From assembly GCF_000710915.1 (NCBI RefSeq), contig NZ_BAUA01000063.1, positions 33,170-97,169 of the forward strand: a DNA stretch of 64,000 bases, written 5' to 3'. A model generated the notes under the pieces. The model saw nothing but the letters and a program-made list of their open reading frames with translations. It was not told the origin of the DNA and did not search any database. Shown one piece after another: positions 16,818 through 25,462 of this stretch. The translations under genes were made by a program, and so were the position numbers. The number at the start of each line of letters is the position of its first letter. Position 1 is the first letter of the stretch. This DNA is from Nocardia brasiliensis IFM 10847. GTDB lineage: Bacteria > Actinomycetota > Actinomycetes > Mycobacteriales > Mycobacteriaceae.

Positions 16818-18419
16818 TCAGCGATCGCGCCCCGCGGCGGGCGAGGTCTTGCGGTTGGTGCGGGCCCGGCGACGTGCCGCCTGCAGTTCGGCGAGTTCCT
16901 GCTCGAGGATCTCGGCGATGCGGAACTGGCCGGTGTCGTGGATCTCCGGGGTCGGCAGCGCGTCCTTGGCATCGGCTGTCCCGCCGGACTTTTCGGTGTC
17001 CTGACGCTTGATCGCCGCCGTCGTCGCACCGGCCGACTGTGCCGCGGAGACGGGCTTGGTCACCGGGGTGGCCGGCTTGGCCGGGGGCACCTCCGGTGCG
17101 GCGGGCTTGACGGCGCCGTTCTTGGCGGCCGGGCTCGCCGCGACCGGCTTGGTCTCGGCCGCGCGCTTCTCGGTGCTCGCCGCGGCGGGCTTGCTCTTCG
17201 CGGCGGGCAGCTCGGCGGACTTACCGTTCCTGGCCGGGGCAGCCGCGGCGACCTCGGTGCCGTTCGGCACCGTGCGGAGCTCGGAATCGCCTGCGGTGCG
17301 ACCGTTCTCGGCGGTGGCCGAGAACGCGGTGGCGCTGTCGGCCTCGACGAGCTTGTCCAGCGCGGCAAGCTTCTCGTAGGTCGAGGTCGCCTCGAACGCG
17401 GTCGCGCCACGGAACGCCGAGCCCGACACGGCCGGCTTCTTCTCCGTGACGGCGTCGTCGTCCTGCACCACGACATCGATCTCCGGATCGACGACGGCGG
17501 TACTCGGTCCGGCGCCCAACTCCGCCAGCGGATCCGGCTCCGGCTCCACGGTGAGTTCGGCGATCGCGCTCGCCGCCATCACGTCCGAGGTCCGCCGGTC
17601 CATCCGGTAGCTGGCGATCGGCGGCAGCGTGCGCCGGATCTGCTCGGCCGGATCCGGCAGGTCGCGGACCTGCTCGGTGGCCCGGTGGATCGCGAGACCG
17701 TAGCGGGCGCTGGCCGCGTCGTGAATCAGCAGGGCCACACCGATCATCACGGGCGCGACGGCGTGCACGGCGGCGTCGTACCACTGTTCCGCGCGCACGT
17801 ACGGGTAGGTGTTCAAGGTGACGGTCAGCGACAGCAGCGCGACCTCGGCGGCGACGACCTGCTTGCGGTTGTCGACGATGCCCCATTCGGCCACCTTGTT
17901 GGTGCCGATCATGATGATGATCAAGCAGACGCTGATCATCGCCTCCAGCAGATAGCTGAACCAGAACAGCGGATCGTCGGCCCCGCCGGGCGCGATGTTC
18001 TGCTGCACGTTCACTGCCGACCACAGCATCCCCGCACCGACGACGCCCGCCAGGGCGCGCAGCGACCAGGACCGATGCCGATACAGCGAGGCCAGTTTGG
18101 CATGCGGGCTCGACTCACGGCGCTGTGACGCAATGGCCTTGCGGGCCATCAGGAGATCTCGCATGTCGGCCTTTTCGATGGCTTCGGTGGTCTGCCTGGC
18201 GCGGTCGGCCGCCGACGCGGCGGCCTGAGCCTCTTTCCAGCGCTGACCACGATCCTGGCCGCGAATCCGCTCGGCCAGCTCGCGTTCCGCCTGCAGCTCG
18301 TCCTCGGACAGCGCTTCGGTCAACGCGGGATCGAATTGGTATGCCAGCCGGCCACGAGCCTTTTCGACCCGCTTCGCCAGCTGCGTGACCTCGTCCTCGA
18401 TGGGATGCTGGATGGTCAT
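16818..18419 (-). CDS. Conserved membrane protein of unknown function, long Ala/Pro/Lys-rich tail
   Basis: 533 residues, function not recognised. Residues 1-105 are charged and helical (likely coiled coil, QRWKEAQAAASAADRARQTT). Four hydrophobic segments follow at about 117-137, 150-170, 188-210 and 218-233. Residues about 300-500 are low-complexity, rich in Ala, Pro, Lys and Thr, hence probably disordered; the last 35 residues are a charged helix with RRRARTNRK. The layout, a cytoplasmic coiled coil before a four-helix membrane module and a flexible cytoplasmic tail, recalls spread (Spd)-type proteins of actinobacterial mobile elements, but no transfer genes are nearby, so this is only a resemblance. 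Monocistronic. Confidence 0.6.
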   Translation of the reverse strand: MTIQHPIEDEVTQLAKRVEKARGRLAYQFDPALTEALSEDELQAERELAERIRGQDRGQRWKEAQAAASAADRARQTTEAIEKADMRDLLMARKAIASQRRESSPHAKLASLYRHRSWSLRALAGVVGAGMLWSAVNVQQNIAPGGADDPLFWFSYLLEAMISVCLIIIMIGTNKVAEWGIVDNRKQVVAAEVALLSLTVTLNTYPYVRAEQWYDAAVHAVAPVMIGVALLIHDAASARYGLAIHRATEQVRDLPDPAEQIRRTLPPIASYRMDRRTSDVMAASAIAELTVEPEPDPLAELGAGPSTAVVDPEIDVVVQDDDAVTEKKPAVSGSAFRGATAFEATSTYEKLAALDKLVEADSATAFSATAENGRTAGDSELRTVPNGTEVAAAAPARNGKSAELPAAKSKPAAASTEKRAAETKPVAASPAAKNGAVKPAAPEVPPAKPATPVTKPVSAAQSAGATTAAIKRQDTEKSGGTADAKDALPTPEIHDTGQFRIAEILEQELAELQAARRRARTNRKTSPAAGRDR

Positions 18420-18675
18420 TTAGGCTCCAGGAGGAGATTCGATGGCAGACAAGTGATCACGCGGGAGAAGGCTACATCGCATTTCCGGACGACGCACCGT
18501 TGCCAGCGAAAAGTGTCGATTTGCCGGGTGAATGCGGCGTGCCGCGACACGGTTTTCGCCGGTGCGCGTACCAGACTGAACGGTTCACGATGACCGTGTC
18601 GCGGGCACGACGCGCCGAAACGCCCGATGTTCGCTACGGGGTTCCTGGGCCGCGCGGACGCGGCCGGGCAAAGCC
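18420..18675. other. Intergenic region upstream of the membrane-protein gene
   Basis: 256 bases without a supportable gene. It holds the ribosome site (AGGAGGAG on neither coding sense is strong; the minus-strand leader near 18425 reads TGGAGCCTAA) and presumably the promoter of the minus-strand membrane-protein gene. I see no clear dyad or terminator hairpin. Confidence 0.4.
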
Positions 18676-19917
18676 TCACTCGTTCGGGCGCGTCGCGGCT
18701 TCGACCACGAAACTCGCTGCGGTCGTGGCGCTCCCGCCGATGTTGAGGGTGGCGAATCGACGCGCGTCCGGCACTTGATAGTCTCCTGCCTGCCCGGTCA
18801 CCTGCTTGTACGCGTCGAGCACCATACGCACCCCGGTCGCCCCCACCGGATGGCCACCCCCGATCAATCCGCCACCCGGGTTGACAGCAATCCTGCCGTT
18901 TCGCCCGATTTCGCCCGTTTCCACCGCTTTCCAGCTCTCCCCGGGACCGGTGATACCGAGATGATCGATCGCCATGTACTCCGACATGGCGAAGCAGTCG
19001 TGCACCTCGACGCCGTCCACGGTGTCGATGGCAGGCAATCCGGCGCGCCCCAGCGCGTCCAGGACGGTCGCGCGCACATGCGGGAAGACATACGGGTCGT
19101 CCGCCGCGACCCGTAGTTTCCCCGCCAACGACAGGCCGGCCGTGCGGTGTCCCCAACCGCTGATCACGGCGCGGCGTCCGGGCCGTAAATCGGTGCGCCG
19201 CGCCAGGAATCGGTCCGACACCACGACGACGGCCGCCGCCCCGTCGGTCATCTGGCTGCAATCCTGGCGGCGCAACCGGCCCGCCACCCGCGGGTTCGCG
19301 GTGTCGTCGGCGGCGAAGCTGTCCCGGGAGTAGGTCCAGTTCCTGGTCTGGGCGGCCGGGTTGGCGCGGGCATTGGTGATGTTGAGTTCGCTGATCGCGC
19401 GCAGATGCGCGTCGTCGAGGCCGTAGCGGCGGTCGTATTCGTCGGCGAGGGCGGCAAACATGGTCGGCCACACGAACTTCGCGTCCTGCGCCTCGTGGCC
19501 CACCCAGGCGGCGGCCCCCAGGTAGCCCGCCGCCTGCTCCCCCGGCACGGTCTTCTCCAGTTCGGCGCCGAGCACCAGCGCACAGTCGTAGCGGCCCGCC
19601 GCCAGGTCTGCCATTGCGGCCAGCAGCGCCATACTGCCCGAGGCACACGCCGCTTCGTGCCTGCTCGCCGGTACACCCCACAGTTCGGGACAGACGGTGG
19701 CGGGCATCGCACCGAGCTGGCCCTGCCCGGTGAACAGCTGCCCGAAGGCATTGCCGAGATGGATCACTTCGATCTCGTCCGGCCCGACGCCGGTGGCCTC
19801 GAAGGTCGGGGCGAGCACCGCCGCGACGAGCGCGTCGAAGCCGAAGCCGGACCGATGCCAGTTGACCGCGAAATCGGTCTGGCTGCCGCCGAGTAGGTGA
19901 ATGGTGCTGGTGGACAT
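18676..19917 (-). CDS. SCP-x-type thiolase
   Basis: 413 residues. Nucleophile Cys91 in HEAACASGS; later EVHDCFAMSEY gives the HDCF motif used by SCP2-type thiolases, and GGGHPVGATG the C-terminal histidine block. These motifs place it with sterol-carrier-protein-x thiolases, which cleave branched or steroid side-chain 3-ketoacyl-CoAs. It is the last gene of a five-gene minus-strand run with an acyl-CoA ligase, a second thiolase, an LLM oxidoreductase and a carotenoid-cleavage-type dioxygenase, which suggests degradation of a carboxylated cleavage product. Confidence 0.88.
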   Translation of the reverse strand: MSTSTIHLLGGSQTDFAVNWHRSGFGFDALVAAVLAPTFEATGVGPDEIEVIHLGNAFGQLFTGQGQLGAMPATVCPELWGVPASRHEAACASGSMALLAAMADLAAGRYDCALVLGAELEKTVPGEQAAGYLGAAAWVGHEAQDAKFVWPTMFAALADEYDRRYGLDDAHLRAISELNITNARANPAAQTRNWTYSRDSFAADDTANPRVAGRLRRQDCSQMTDGAAAVVVVSDRFLARRTDLRPGRRAVISGWGHRTAGLSLAGKLRVAADDPYVFPHVRATVLDALGRAGLPAIDTVDGVEVHDCFAMSEYMAIDHLGITGPGESWKAVETGEIGRNGRIAVNPGGGLIGGGHPVGATGVRMVLDAYKQVTGQAGDYQVPDARRFATLNIGGSATTAASFVVEAATRPNE

Positions 19918-19962
19918 GCGTACTCCGGTCTCTGGTGCGGGGCGGGGCAGGACGGGGCCCGG

Positions 19963-21702
19963 TCAGGTCTCGACGCCGTTGCCCCGCAGCGTCTCCCGCA
20001 GCTCGCGCCGCAGCAGCTTGCCGACCGGGTTACGCGGCAGCGCCTCGATCAGCTCCAACCGCTCGGGCAGCTTGAACGAAGCCACCTCACGCTCACGCAG
20101 ATGCTCGACCAGTGCGGCCAGTGTGACCGTGGCGCCGGGCGCCGGAACCACGAAGACGCAGCACTTCTCACCGAGCACCTCGTCGGGATAGCCGACGACC
20201 GCGACGTCGGCGACGGCCGGATGATCGGTCAGCAGGCCCTCGATCTCGGCGGGTGCGATGTTCATTCCGCCGCGGATGATGATCTCCTTGATCCGGTCCA
20301 CGAACCGCAGATACCGGCCGTCGACGCCGCACAGCTCGAAGACGTCTCCGCTGCACAGGAATCCGTCCTCGTCGAACGGCTCGTTCGCCGCGGTGCCGGG
20401 CAGGTAGCCGCCGAACACCGCGGGCCCGGCCAGCCGCAATTCACCGGTGCCACCGATCGCGGTCACCGCGGCGCCCGTGCCGACATCGACGAGTTTCACC
20501 CTCGTGCTCCGCGCGAGCCGGGTGGCCCAGCGCACCCCGGGCGCGCCGTAGTGCGGCAGATGCTGTGCGCGAGTGAGCGGATCGGGGATGTCCACGGGCG
20601 CGCCCATCAGGCAGACGCCTTCGTTGGAGCCGAAGAAATTCAGCACCTCGATGCCGAGTTCGTCCTGCCAGCCGCGCACCACGCTCGGCGGCAACGGCGC
20701 GCCGCCGGAGCCGACCCGCTGCAACGAGCTGAGATCGGCGGACGCGCGCAAGGTCTCGTTGTGCAGCAGCATCGTCAGCAGCGCGGGCGGCATGCTGGTG
20801 TGGGTCACCCGGTACCGCGCGATCTGGCCGAGGAACACGGGCAGGTTCAGCGGCTGGTGCTGCACCAGGTGCCCGCCGACGAGCAGCCACGGCAGCAACG
20901 ACGCCGCGAAACCCGCCATGTTGACCATCGGAAAGGGGTTGAGCACCACCGATTCCGGGGTGAGACACAGCCCGTCCTGCACGCCCCACGCCATGGCGAG
21001 CCAGTCGCCGTGACAGCGCGGGACCCCCTTCGGCGCGGCCTCGGTGCCACTGGTCCAGCAGACGGTGACCCGATCGTTGACCGAGACCGTCAGCCCGCGC
21101 ACATAGAACCGCAGCCGTTCGCGGTCCGCCGCGGCCACCGGGGCGTCCAGCGGGATCGCCCCGTCCGGCACACCGGGGCCGAAGGCGAACACGGTGTCCG
21201 CCACTTCCAGTGCGTCCCCGGCAAGTTCGCGACCGGACAACGCCCCCGCCGTGATCACCGCGGTGGCGCCGGCGGCGGCGACGATGCCGGACAGCTCGTG
21301 GCGGCGGAACGAAGCGGGCATCGGCGTCGCGATCGCGCCGAGCCGCCACAGCGCGAAATAGGTGGCGGTCAACGCGATCGAATTCGGCAGCTGCACCGCC
21401 ACCGTGTCGCCCTGCCGAATCCCGTTGCGATACAGCACCGCTGCCAGGTCGGCACTGTGCTCGTCCAAGGCGCGCCACGAGAGGGTGCGCGGCGACGCGC
21501 CGGTCAGCGCCGCGAGGTCGGCCGGATCGGAGATCGCCGGCGCCTCCGGTGCCGCCTCGACCCGTTGCCGGAGCAGGTCGGGCAGTGTTTCCGGCTGCCA
21601 CCAGCCCCGGGCCAGATATTCGCGGACCTTGTCCGCGCGATGACAGGTGGGCACGTCGGTACGGGTGCCGGTATCGGTTGCGGTGGTGGACGACTCGGGC
21701 AT
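19963..21702 (-). CDS. Acyl-CoA synthetase (AMP-forming ligase)
   Basis: 579 residues of the ANL superfamily. The ATP-binding P-loop is CWTSGTEAAPKGV, the adenine motif NFFGSNEG, the hinge YLRFVDRIKEIIIRGGMNI with GD preceding (CSGDVFE), and the catalytic lysine is in NPVGKLLRR at the C-terminus. It activates a carboxylic acid to its CoA thioester through an acyl-adenylate. Met 21702 is preferred to the longer frame, which would run through the end of the upstream thiolase gene. Lying 10 bases after that thiolase stop, it is in one operon with it. Substrate chain type not readable. Confidence 0.88.
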   Translation of the reverse strand: MPESSTTATDTGTRTDVPTCHRADKVREYLARGWWQPETLPDLLRQRVEAAPEAPAISDPADLAALTGASPRTLSWRALDEHSADLAAVLYRNGIRQGDTVAVQLPNSIALTATYFALWRLGAIATPMPASFRRHELSGIVAAAGATAVITAGALSGRELAGDALEVADTVFAFGPGVPDGAIPLDAPVAAADRERLRFYVRGLTVSVNDRVTVCWTSGTEAAPKGVPRCHGDWLAMAWGVQDGLCLTPESVVLNPFPMVNMAGFAASLLPWLLVGGHLVQHQPLNLPVFLGQIARYRVTHTSMPPALLTMLLHNETLRASADLSSLQRVGSGGAPLPPSVVRGWQDELGIEVLNFFGSNEGVCLMGAPVDIPDPLTRAQHLPHYGAPGVRWATRLARSTRVKLVDVGTGAAVTAIGGTGELRLAGPAVFGGYLPGTAANEPFDEDGFLCSGDVFELCGVDGRYLRFVDRIKEIIIRGGMNIAPAEIEGLLTDHPAVADVAVVGYPDEVLGEKCCVFVVPAPGATVTLAALVEHLREREVASFKLPERLELIEALPRNPVGKLLRRELRETLRGNGVET

Positions 21703-21712
21703 GGGCGTTCCT

Positions 21713-22909
21713 TCAGCGGAGAAGCCGCAGCACCAGCGCGGAGCCGAGCCCCAGTGCCGCGGGAATGGCGACGAGTGCGTGTTCGCCACCCGTACGAGTG
21801 AGCGCGTCGAGCGCCTGGACGATCAGGTTGCCGCCCGTCGCGCCGAGCGGATGCCCGACCGCGAGGGCGCCACCGGCCGGATTGACCCGCGCCGCATCCA
21901 CGTCCAGCTCCCGGGTGAGCAGAATCGGTGTGACGGCGAAGGATTCGTTGATCTCGAGCACGTCGAGATCGGCGACGGCGAGCCCGGCCCGGTCGAGCGC
22001 CAGCCGGGCGGCGGTGCTCGGCGCGGTGAGCAGCGGCGAACGCACGGCCGTCTGCGCGCTGCCGACGATCTGGGCCAGCGGCGCTCTGCCGAACCGTTGC
22101 TCGGCCCGCCTGCTGCCGATGACCAGCGCGGACGCACCGTCGGCCAACTGCGGTGCGGTCGCGATCGTGTGCAGGCCGTCGGCCGGATGTGGCGCGCCGG
22201 GCAAGCGGCACGCCACCCGCTGCCAGGCCGGATCGTCGCCGAACAGGGCAGGCAGCGCCGCGAAGGTCGCGGTGCTCGCATCGGCCCGTGCGCCCTCGTC
22301 GGCGGCGAGCAACACCGTCGCGCCTTTGCGTACCGGCACCACCGATCCGGAAGTCGGTGCGGCCGTGGCTCGCTGATGCGACGACACCGCGTACTCGTCG
22401 AGTTCGGCGCGGGTGATGCCCGCGGCGGCCGCGGTGAGATCGGCCGAGACGCCGATCGTCACGAAGCCCGTACGCTCCCCGAGGTCGGCATCGGTGGCGA
22501 TCGCGGGCCGATCCGCGAGCATCGGCACCCGGGACATCGATTCGACACCACCCGCGACGATGAGGTCCGCGTACCCGGCGACCACGCGGGCGGCGGCGGT
22601 CTCGATCGCGTCCAGCCCGGAGCAGCACAGCCGCGACACCACCCCGCCGGGCACCCGGTCCGGCCAGCCCGCCCACAGCGCCGCCGCCCGCGCGAGGTCG
22701 CCGCCCTGCTCCCCCATCACCGTGCTGATTCCGACCACGATGTCGTCCACGGACTCCGGTGACAGCGAACGGCTTTCGAGTGCGCCCAACAGCTGACCGA
22801 ACAGTTCGTAGGGCGGCACGTCTGCGAGCGTGCCCCCGTGTTTGCGCACCCGACCGCGCGGCAGCCGAACAGCGTCGTAAATGTAAGCGCCGGAACGCGT
22901 GTCAGGCAT
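21713..22909 (-). CDS. Thiolase family protein lacking the second catalytic cysteine
   Basis: 398 residues, normal thiolase length. The nucleophile block reads SRLCCSGLDAIETA (Cys95), followed by GGVESMSRVP, NESF (usually NEAF) and GHPLGATG. The C-terminal block that normally carries the acid/base cysteine (CIGGGxG) reads VAIPAALGLGS, with proline at 383 where cysteine is expected. It may therefore have changed chemistry, such as hydrolysis, or be poorly active. It overlaps the LLM oxidoreductase gene by 8 bases and sits 10 bases before the acyl-CoA ligase, so it is in the middle of the operon. Confidence 0.82.
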   Translation of the reverse strand: MPDTRSGAYIYDAVRLPRGRVRKHGGTLADVPPYELFGQLLGALESRSLSPESVDDIVVGISTVMGEQGGDLARAAALWAGWPDRVPGGVVSRLCCSGLDAIETAAARVVAGYADLIVAGGVESMSRVPMLADRPAIATDADLGERTGFVTIGVSADLTAAAAGITRAELDEYAVSSHQRATAAPTSGSVVPVRKGATVLLAADEGARADASTATFAALPALFGDDPAWQRVACRLPGAPHPADGLHTIATAPQLADGASALVIGSRRAEQRFGRAPLAQIVGSAQTAVRSPLLTAPSTAARLALDRAGLAVADLDVLEINESFAVTPILLTRELDVDAARVNPAGGALAVGHPLGATGGNLIVQALDALTRTGGEHALVAIPAALGLGSALVLRLLR

Positions 22910-23894
22910 GGTCGATCCTTGCGAGGGTGGCCAGCGTGTGCTGAGCGGCGGGGTCTGTCGCCGACGTGGCGGGAACGATGACGATCTCGTCCGCGCCCGC
23001 GGCGCGGTAGGCGGCGACGCGGCGGTGCAGCGTGGTCTCGTCGCCGAAGATGCCCACGGCGGCCGGTAATTCGTCCGGGACGGCCGCGAGCACGTCGCGG
23101 GGGTGCGCGCCGGTGTGCGCGAGCCGGACCAGATCGCCGAAACCCGCTTCGGCGAACATCGCGTCGTAGCCGGGTGCGCGCAGGTAGCCCACTACACCGC
23201 GGCGGACGGTGGCGAGGATGTCCGCCGACGGGTCCGCGGCGGCGGTGACCCACACCGAGATCGCCGGATCGGGCAGGCCCGCCCGGCGCGCGGCGGCGCG
23301 CACGGATTCGGCGCAGCGCGAGACCTGTTCCGGTGTCACGAGATTCAGCACCACCCGGTCGGCAGTGCGGGCCGCGGCGGCCAGCGCGCGGGGTCCGAAG
23401 GCGGCGACGGTGATCGACGAGGACGGTGCGGCCAGGCGCAGCCGGTATCCCGACGTGCGCTCGACCGCGCCCGCGAAGTCGACCTTCTTCCCCGCGAGCA
23501 GACCGCGCAAGATCTGCGCCGAATCCGCCAGATGCGTTGCGGTGTCGCGCCTTTCCCGGCCGTGCCAGCCGTGCACGACGAGGGTGCTGGAACTGCCGAT
23601 GGCGACGTCGACGGCGCGGCCGGTGAGCGCGGCCACGCTCGCGACGCCCATGGCGATCGTCACGGGGGTGCGTACGTCGACGGCGAGGGGCCCGATACAC
23701 AGCGGCATCCGGCCCGGCGCGAGGCCGATCGCGGTGGCCAGCGCGAACGCGTCGAACGTCGCCATCTCGCCGACCCACAACCGGCCGAAACCGAGGTGTT
23801 CGGCGGCCGCGGCGACAGCGAGCGCGTCCAGCGGGTCCCGATCCTGCCAATACGGCAGGCTCACACTCAATGCCGGGCGATCGGGCGTGCTCAT
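22902..23894 (-). CDS. LLM-class (luciferase-like) flavin/F420-dependent oxidoreductase
   Basis: 330 residues, a TIM-barrel bacterial-luciferase-like protein: SLPYWQDRDPLDALAVAAAAE at the start, LGFGRLWVGE, ALTGRAVDVAIGSSS and ITVAAFGPRALAAAART. Actinobacterial members use FMNH2 as monooxygenases or coenzyme F420 as dehydrogenases; sequence alone does not decide. It starts 28 bases after the dioxygenase stop and overlaps the thiolase downstream, so it belongs to this catabolic operon and may oxidise an aldehyde or ketone intermediate. Start 23894 chosen to avoid running into the dioxygenase gene. Confidence 0.8.
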   Translation of the reverse strand: MSTPDRPALSVSLPYWQDRDPLDALAVAAAAEHLGFGRLWVGEMATFDAFALATAIGLAPGRMPLCIGPLAVDVRTPVTIAMGVASVAALTGRAVDVAIGSSSTLVVHGWHGRERRDTATHLADSAQILRGLLAGKKVDFAGAVERTSGYRLRLAAPSSSITVAAFGPRALAAAARTADRVVLNLVTPEQVSRCAESVRAAARRAGLPDPAISVWVTAAADPSADILATVRRGVVGYLRAPGYDAMFAEAGFGDLVRLAHTGAHPRDVLAAVPDELPAAVGIFGDETTLHRRVAAYRAAGADEIVIVPATSATDPAAQHTLATLARIDHA

Positions 23895-23922
23895 CGCCCC
23901 ACCAGCCCTGTGGCGCACGCGC

Positions 23923-25383
23923 TCACTCGACCGGCTGCGCGGCCGCACGCATACGCTCGCCACTGACCCACGTGGCATGGAAACCCAACGGCACCCGCAC
24001 CGGCAGACCGAGGCGGCACACCGGACCGGCCGCGAGATCGGCGGCGTGGTAGATCCACACCTCCGACAGCCGGGTATGGCTGTTGAACGCGAACATCGTC
24101 AGCCAGGCGTCGTCCTCGTCGCCGGCGTCCGCCCGCGGCACCACGGCGAGCTCGCTGCCGAAGATGCCGTCGCCGAACGGCTGGGTCTGCTTGGCGCCGG
24201 TGCGCACGTCGTACTTGATGACGGCGTCGAACAGCATGGTGCGGTCCACCGAGAGCCGCATCTGATACGACCAGCGGCCGCGCTGACCGGTACGGCCCTG
24301 ATCAATGGCCGGAAACTCGGTGTTGACGTCGTCCATCGGCTCTTCGACGGTGGCGCCGGTGCGCAGATCGAACCGGTAGCGATGCAGTTTCGCCTCGGGG
24401 CGCAGGTACGCGAGCAACTGGGCCAGCGGGTTCGCCCGATCGGAGACGGGACTCGGCTTCGACACCCGGCAGACCACCAGGACGATTTGCTCGCCCTCCT
24501 CCCACGCGTTGACCGTGTGATAGATGTAGCCCGGCGCGGCCTCGAACCACTGCGCCCGCGCCCCGTCGCCGCGCCGGGGCAACACCGCGAAGCGGCTCGG
24601 CAGCGTGCGATCGAAGAAGAGCTTGAACCGGCCCGCCGCGGCGGCTCGGGGGTCGTTGTAGAGCGGCAAATCCATGAGGATCGAATAGTTCTCGGTGATC
24701 GCCATGTCATGCGGCAGCCGCGGGCCCGGCAGCTCGAGTCCGGTGTAGTGGGTGACCGCACCCGAGGGATCGGCGACGCCGTAGCGCAGGTACGGCGTGT
24801 GGATGCCGTAGTCGAAGAAGATGAATTCCTCGGTGCGCTCATCGACTTTCGCGTGCGCGGAGACCTCGCCGGGCAGCGTGCCGCCGAAGGTGTCGGCGCC
24901 GCGGGTCTCGAGGCTGATCGGGTCCAGCGCATAGGGTTTGCCCGCGCGGTACCACAGCGACAGCAGGTTGCCGTGGTGGAAGACCACATCGGTGTTGGCG
25001 GAGTTGCGTTCGCGGCGATCGCCGGGCGGGTTGTCGTCCCACGGCTCGATCACGCCGCGCCACAACGCCGTTCCCGCCGCCCGCTCGGCCTCGAACTCGT
25101 CGGTGCGGATGTAGCGGTTGCGGTAGGTGGCTCTGCCGTGCTCGAAGTGCACGGCATGCAGCATGCCGTCGCCGTCGAACCAGTGATAGCGGCCGAGCGG
25201 CGCGAATTGCGGGTTGGGCCCGTTGCGCACATAGACGCCGTCGAGGTCGGCCGGGAGTTCGCCGTGCAAGACCGGCAACTCGGTCGCGGTGATCTCGTCC
25301 GCGGTGGGCGCGTACGGCCCTTCCAGATAGGGATTGGTCAGCGCCTGCGCCGCCGGTGCGATGAGTTCTTCGTTCAGCGTCAT
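23923..25383 (-). CDS. Carotenoid/stilbene cleavage-type dioxygenase (RPE65 family)
   Basis: 486 residues. All four iron-binding histidines of the seven-bladed propeller are visible: SAHAKVDERT (His177), PHDMAITENY (His225), YHTVNAWEEG (His289) and FHATWV (His469). The N-terminal YVRNGPNPQF is the family entry motif. Such non-haem Fe(II) enzymes split a C=C bond of carotenoids, apocarotenoids or lignostilbenes with O2 into two carbonyl fragments. No signal peptide. It directly follows the tandem HxlR gene and precedes the LLM, thiolase and ligase genes, suggesting that its product is then oxidised and CoA-activated. Substrate unknown. Confidence 0.9.
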   Translation of the reverse strand: MTLNEELIAPAAQALTNPYLEGPYAPTADEITATELPVLHGELPADLDGVYVRNGPNPQFAPLGRYHWFDGDGMLHAVHFEHGRATYRNRYIRTDEFEAERAAGTALWRGVIEPWDDNPPGDRRERNSANTDVVFHHGNLLSLWYRAGKPYALDPISLETRGADTFGGTLPGEVSAHAKVDERTEEFIFFDYGIHTPYLRYGVADPSGAVTHYTGLELPGPRLPHDMAITENYSILMDLPLYNDPRAAAAGRFKLFFDRTLPSRFAVLPRRGDGARAQWFEAAPGYIYHTVNAWEEGEQIVLVVCRVSKPSPVSDRANPLAQLLAYLRPEAKLHRYRFDLRTGATVEEPMDDVNTEFPAIDQGRTGQRGRWSYQMRLSVDRTMLFDAVIKYDVRTGAKQTQPFGDGIFGSELAVVPRADAGDEDDAWLTMFAFNSHTRLSEVWIYHAADLAAGPVCRLGLPVRVPLGFHATWVSGERMRAAAQPVE

Positions 25384-25401
25384 GAGTCGCGTATCCCTTC
25401 G

Positions 25402-25418
25402 CTACAGTTATTGAAGTG
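25402..25418. promoter_or_regulatory. Putative HxlR operator, dioxygenase copy
   Basis: The minus strand reads CACTTCAATAACTGTAG, 19 bases upstream of the dioxygenase start. The same 17-mer with two changes occurs before the HxlR gene at 26441-26457. A shared near-dyad before regulator and target is strong circumstantial evidence for a common binding site. Confidence 0.55.
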
Positions 25419-25462
25419 ATACGCGTCTCACCGGAAGGTGTCAAGAGCGGCCGGTGCCGGCC

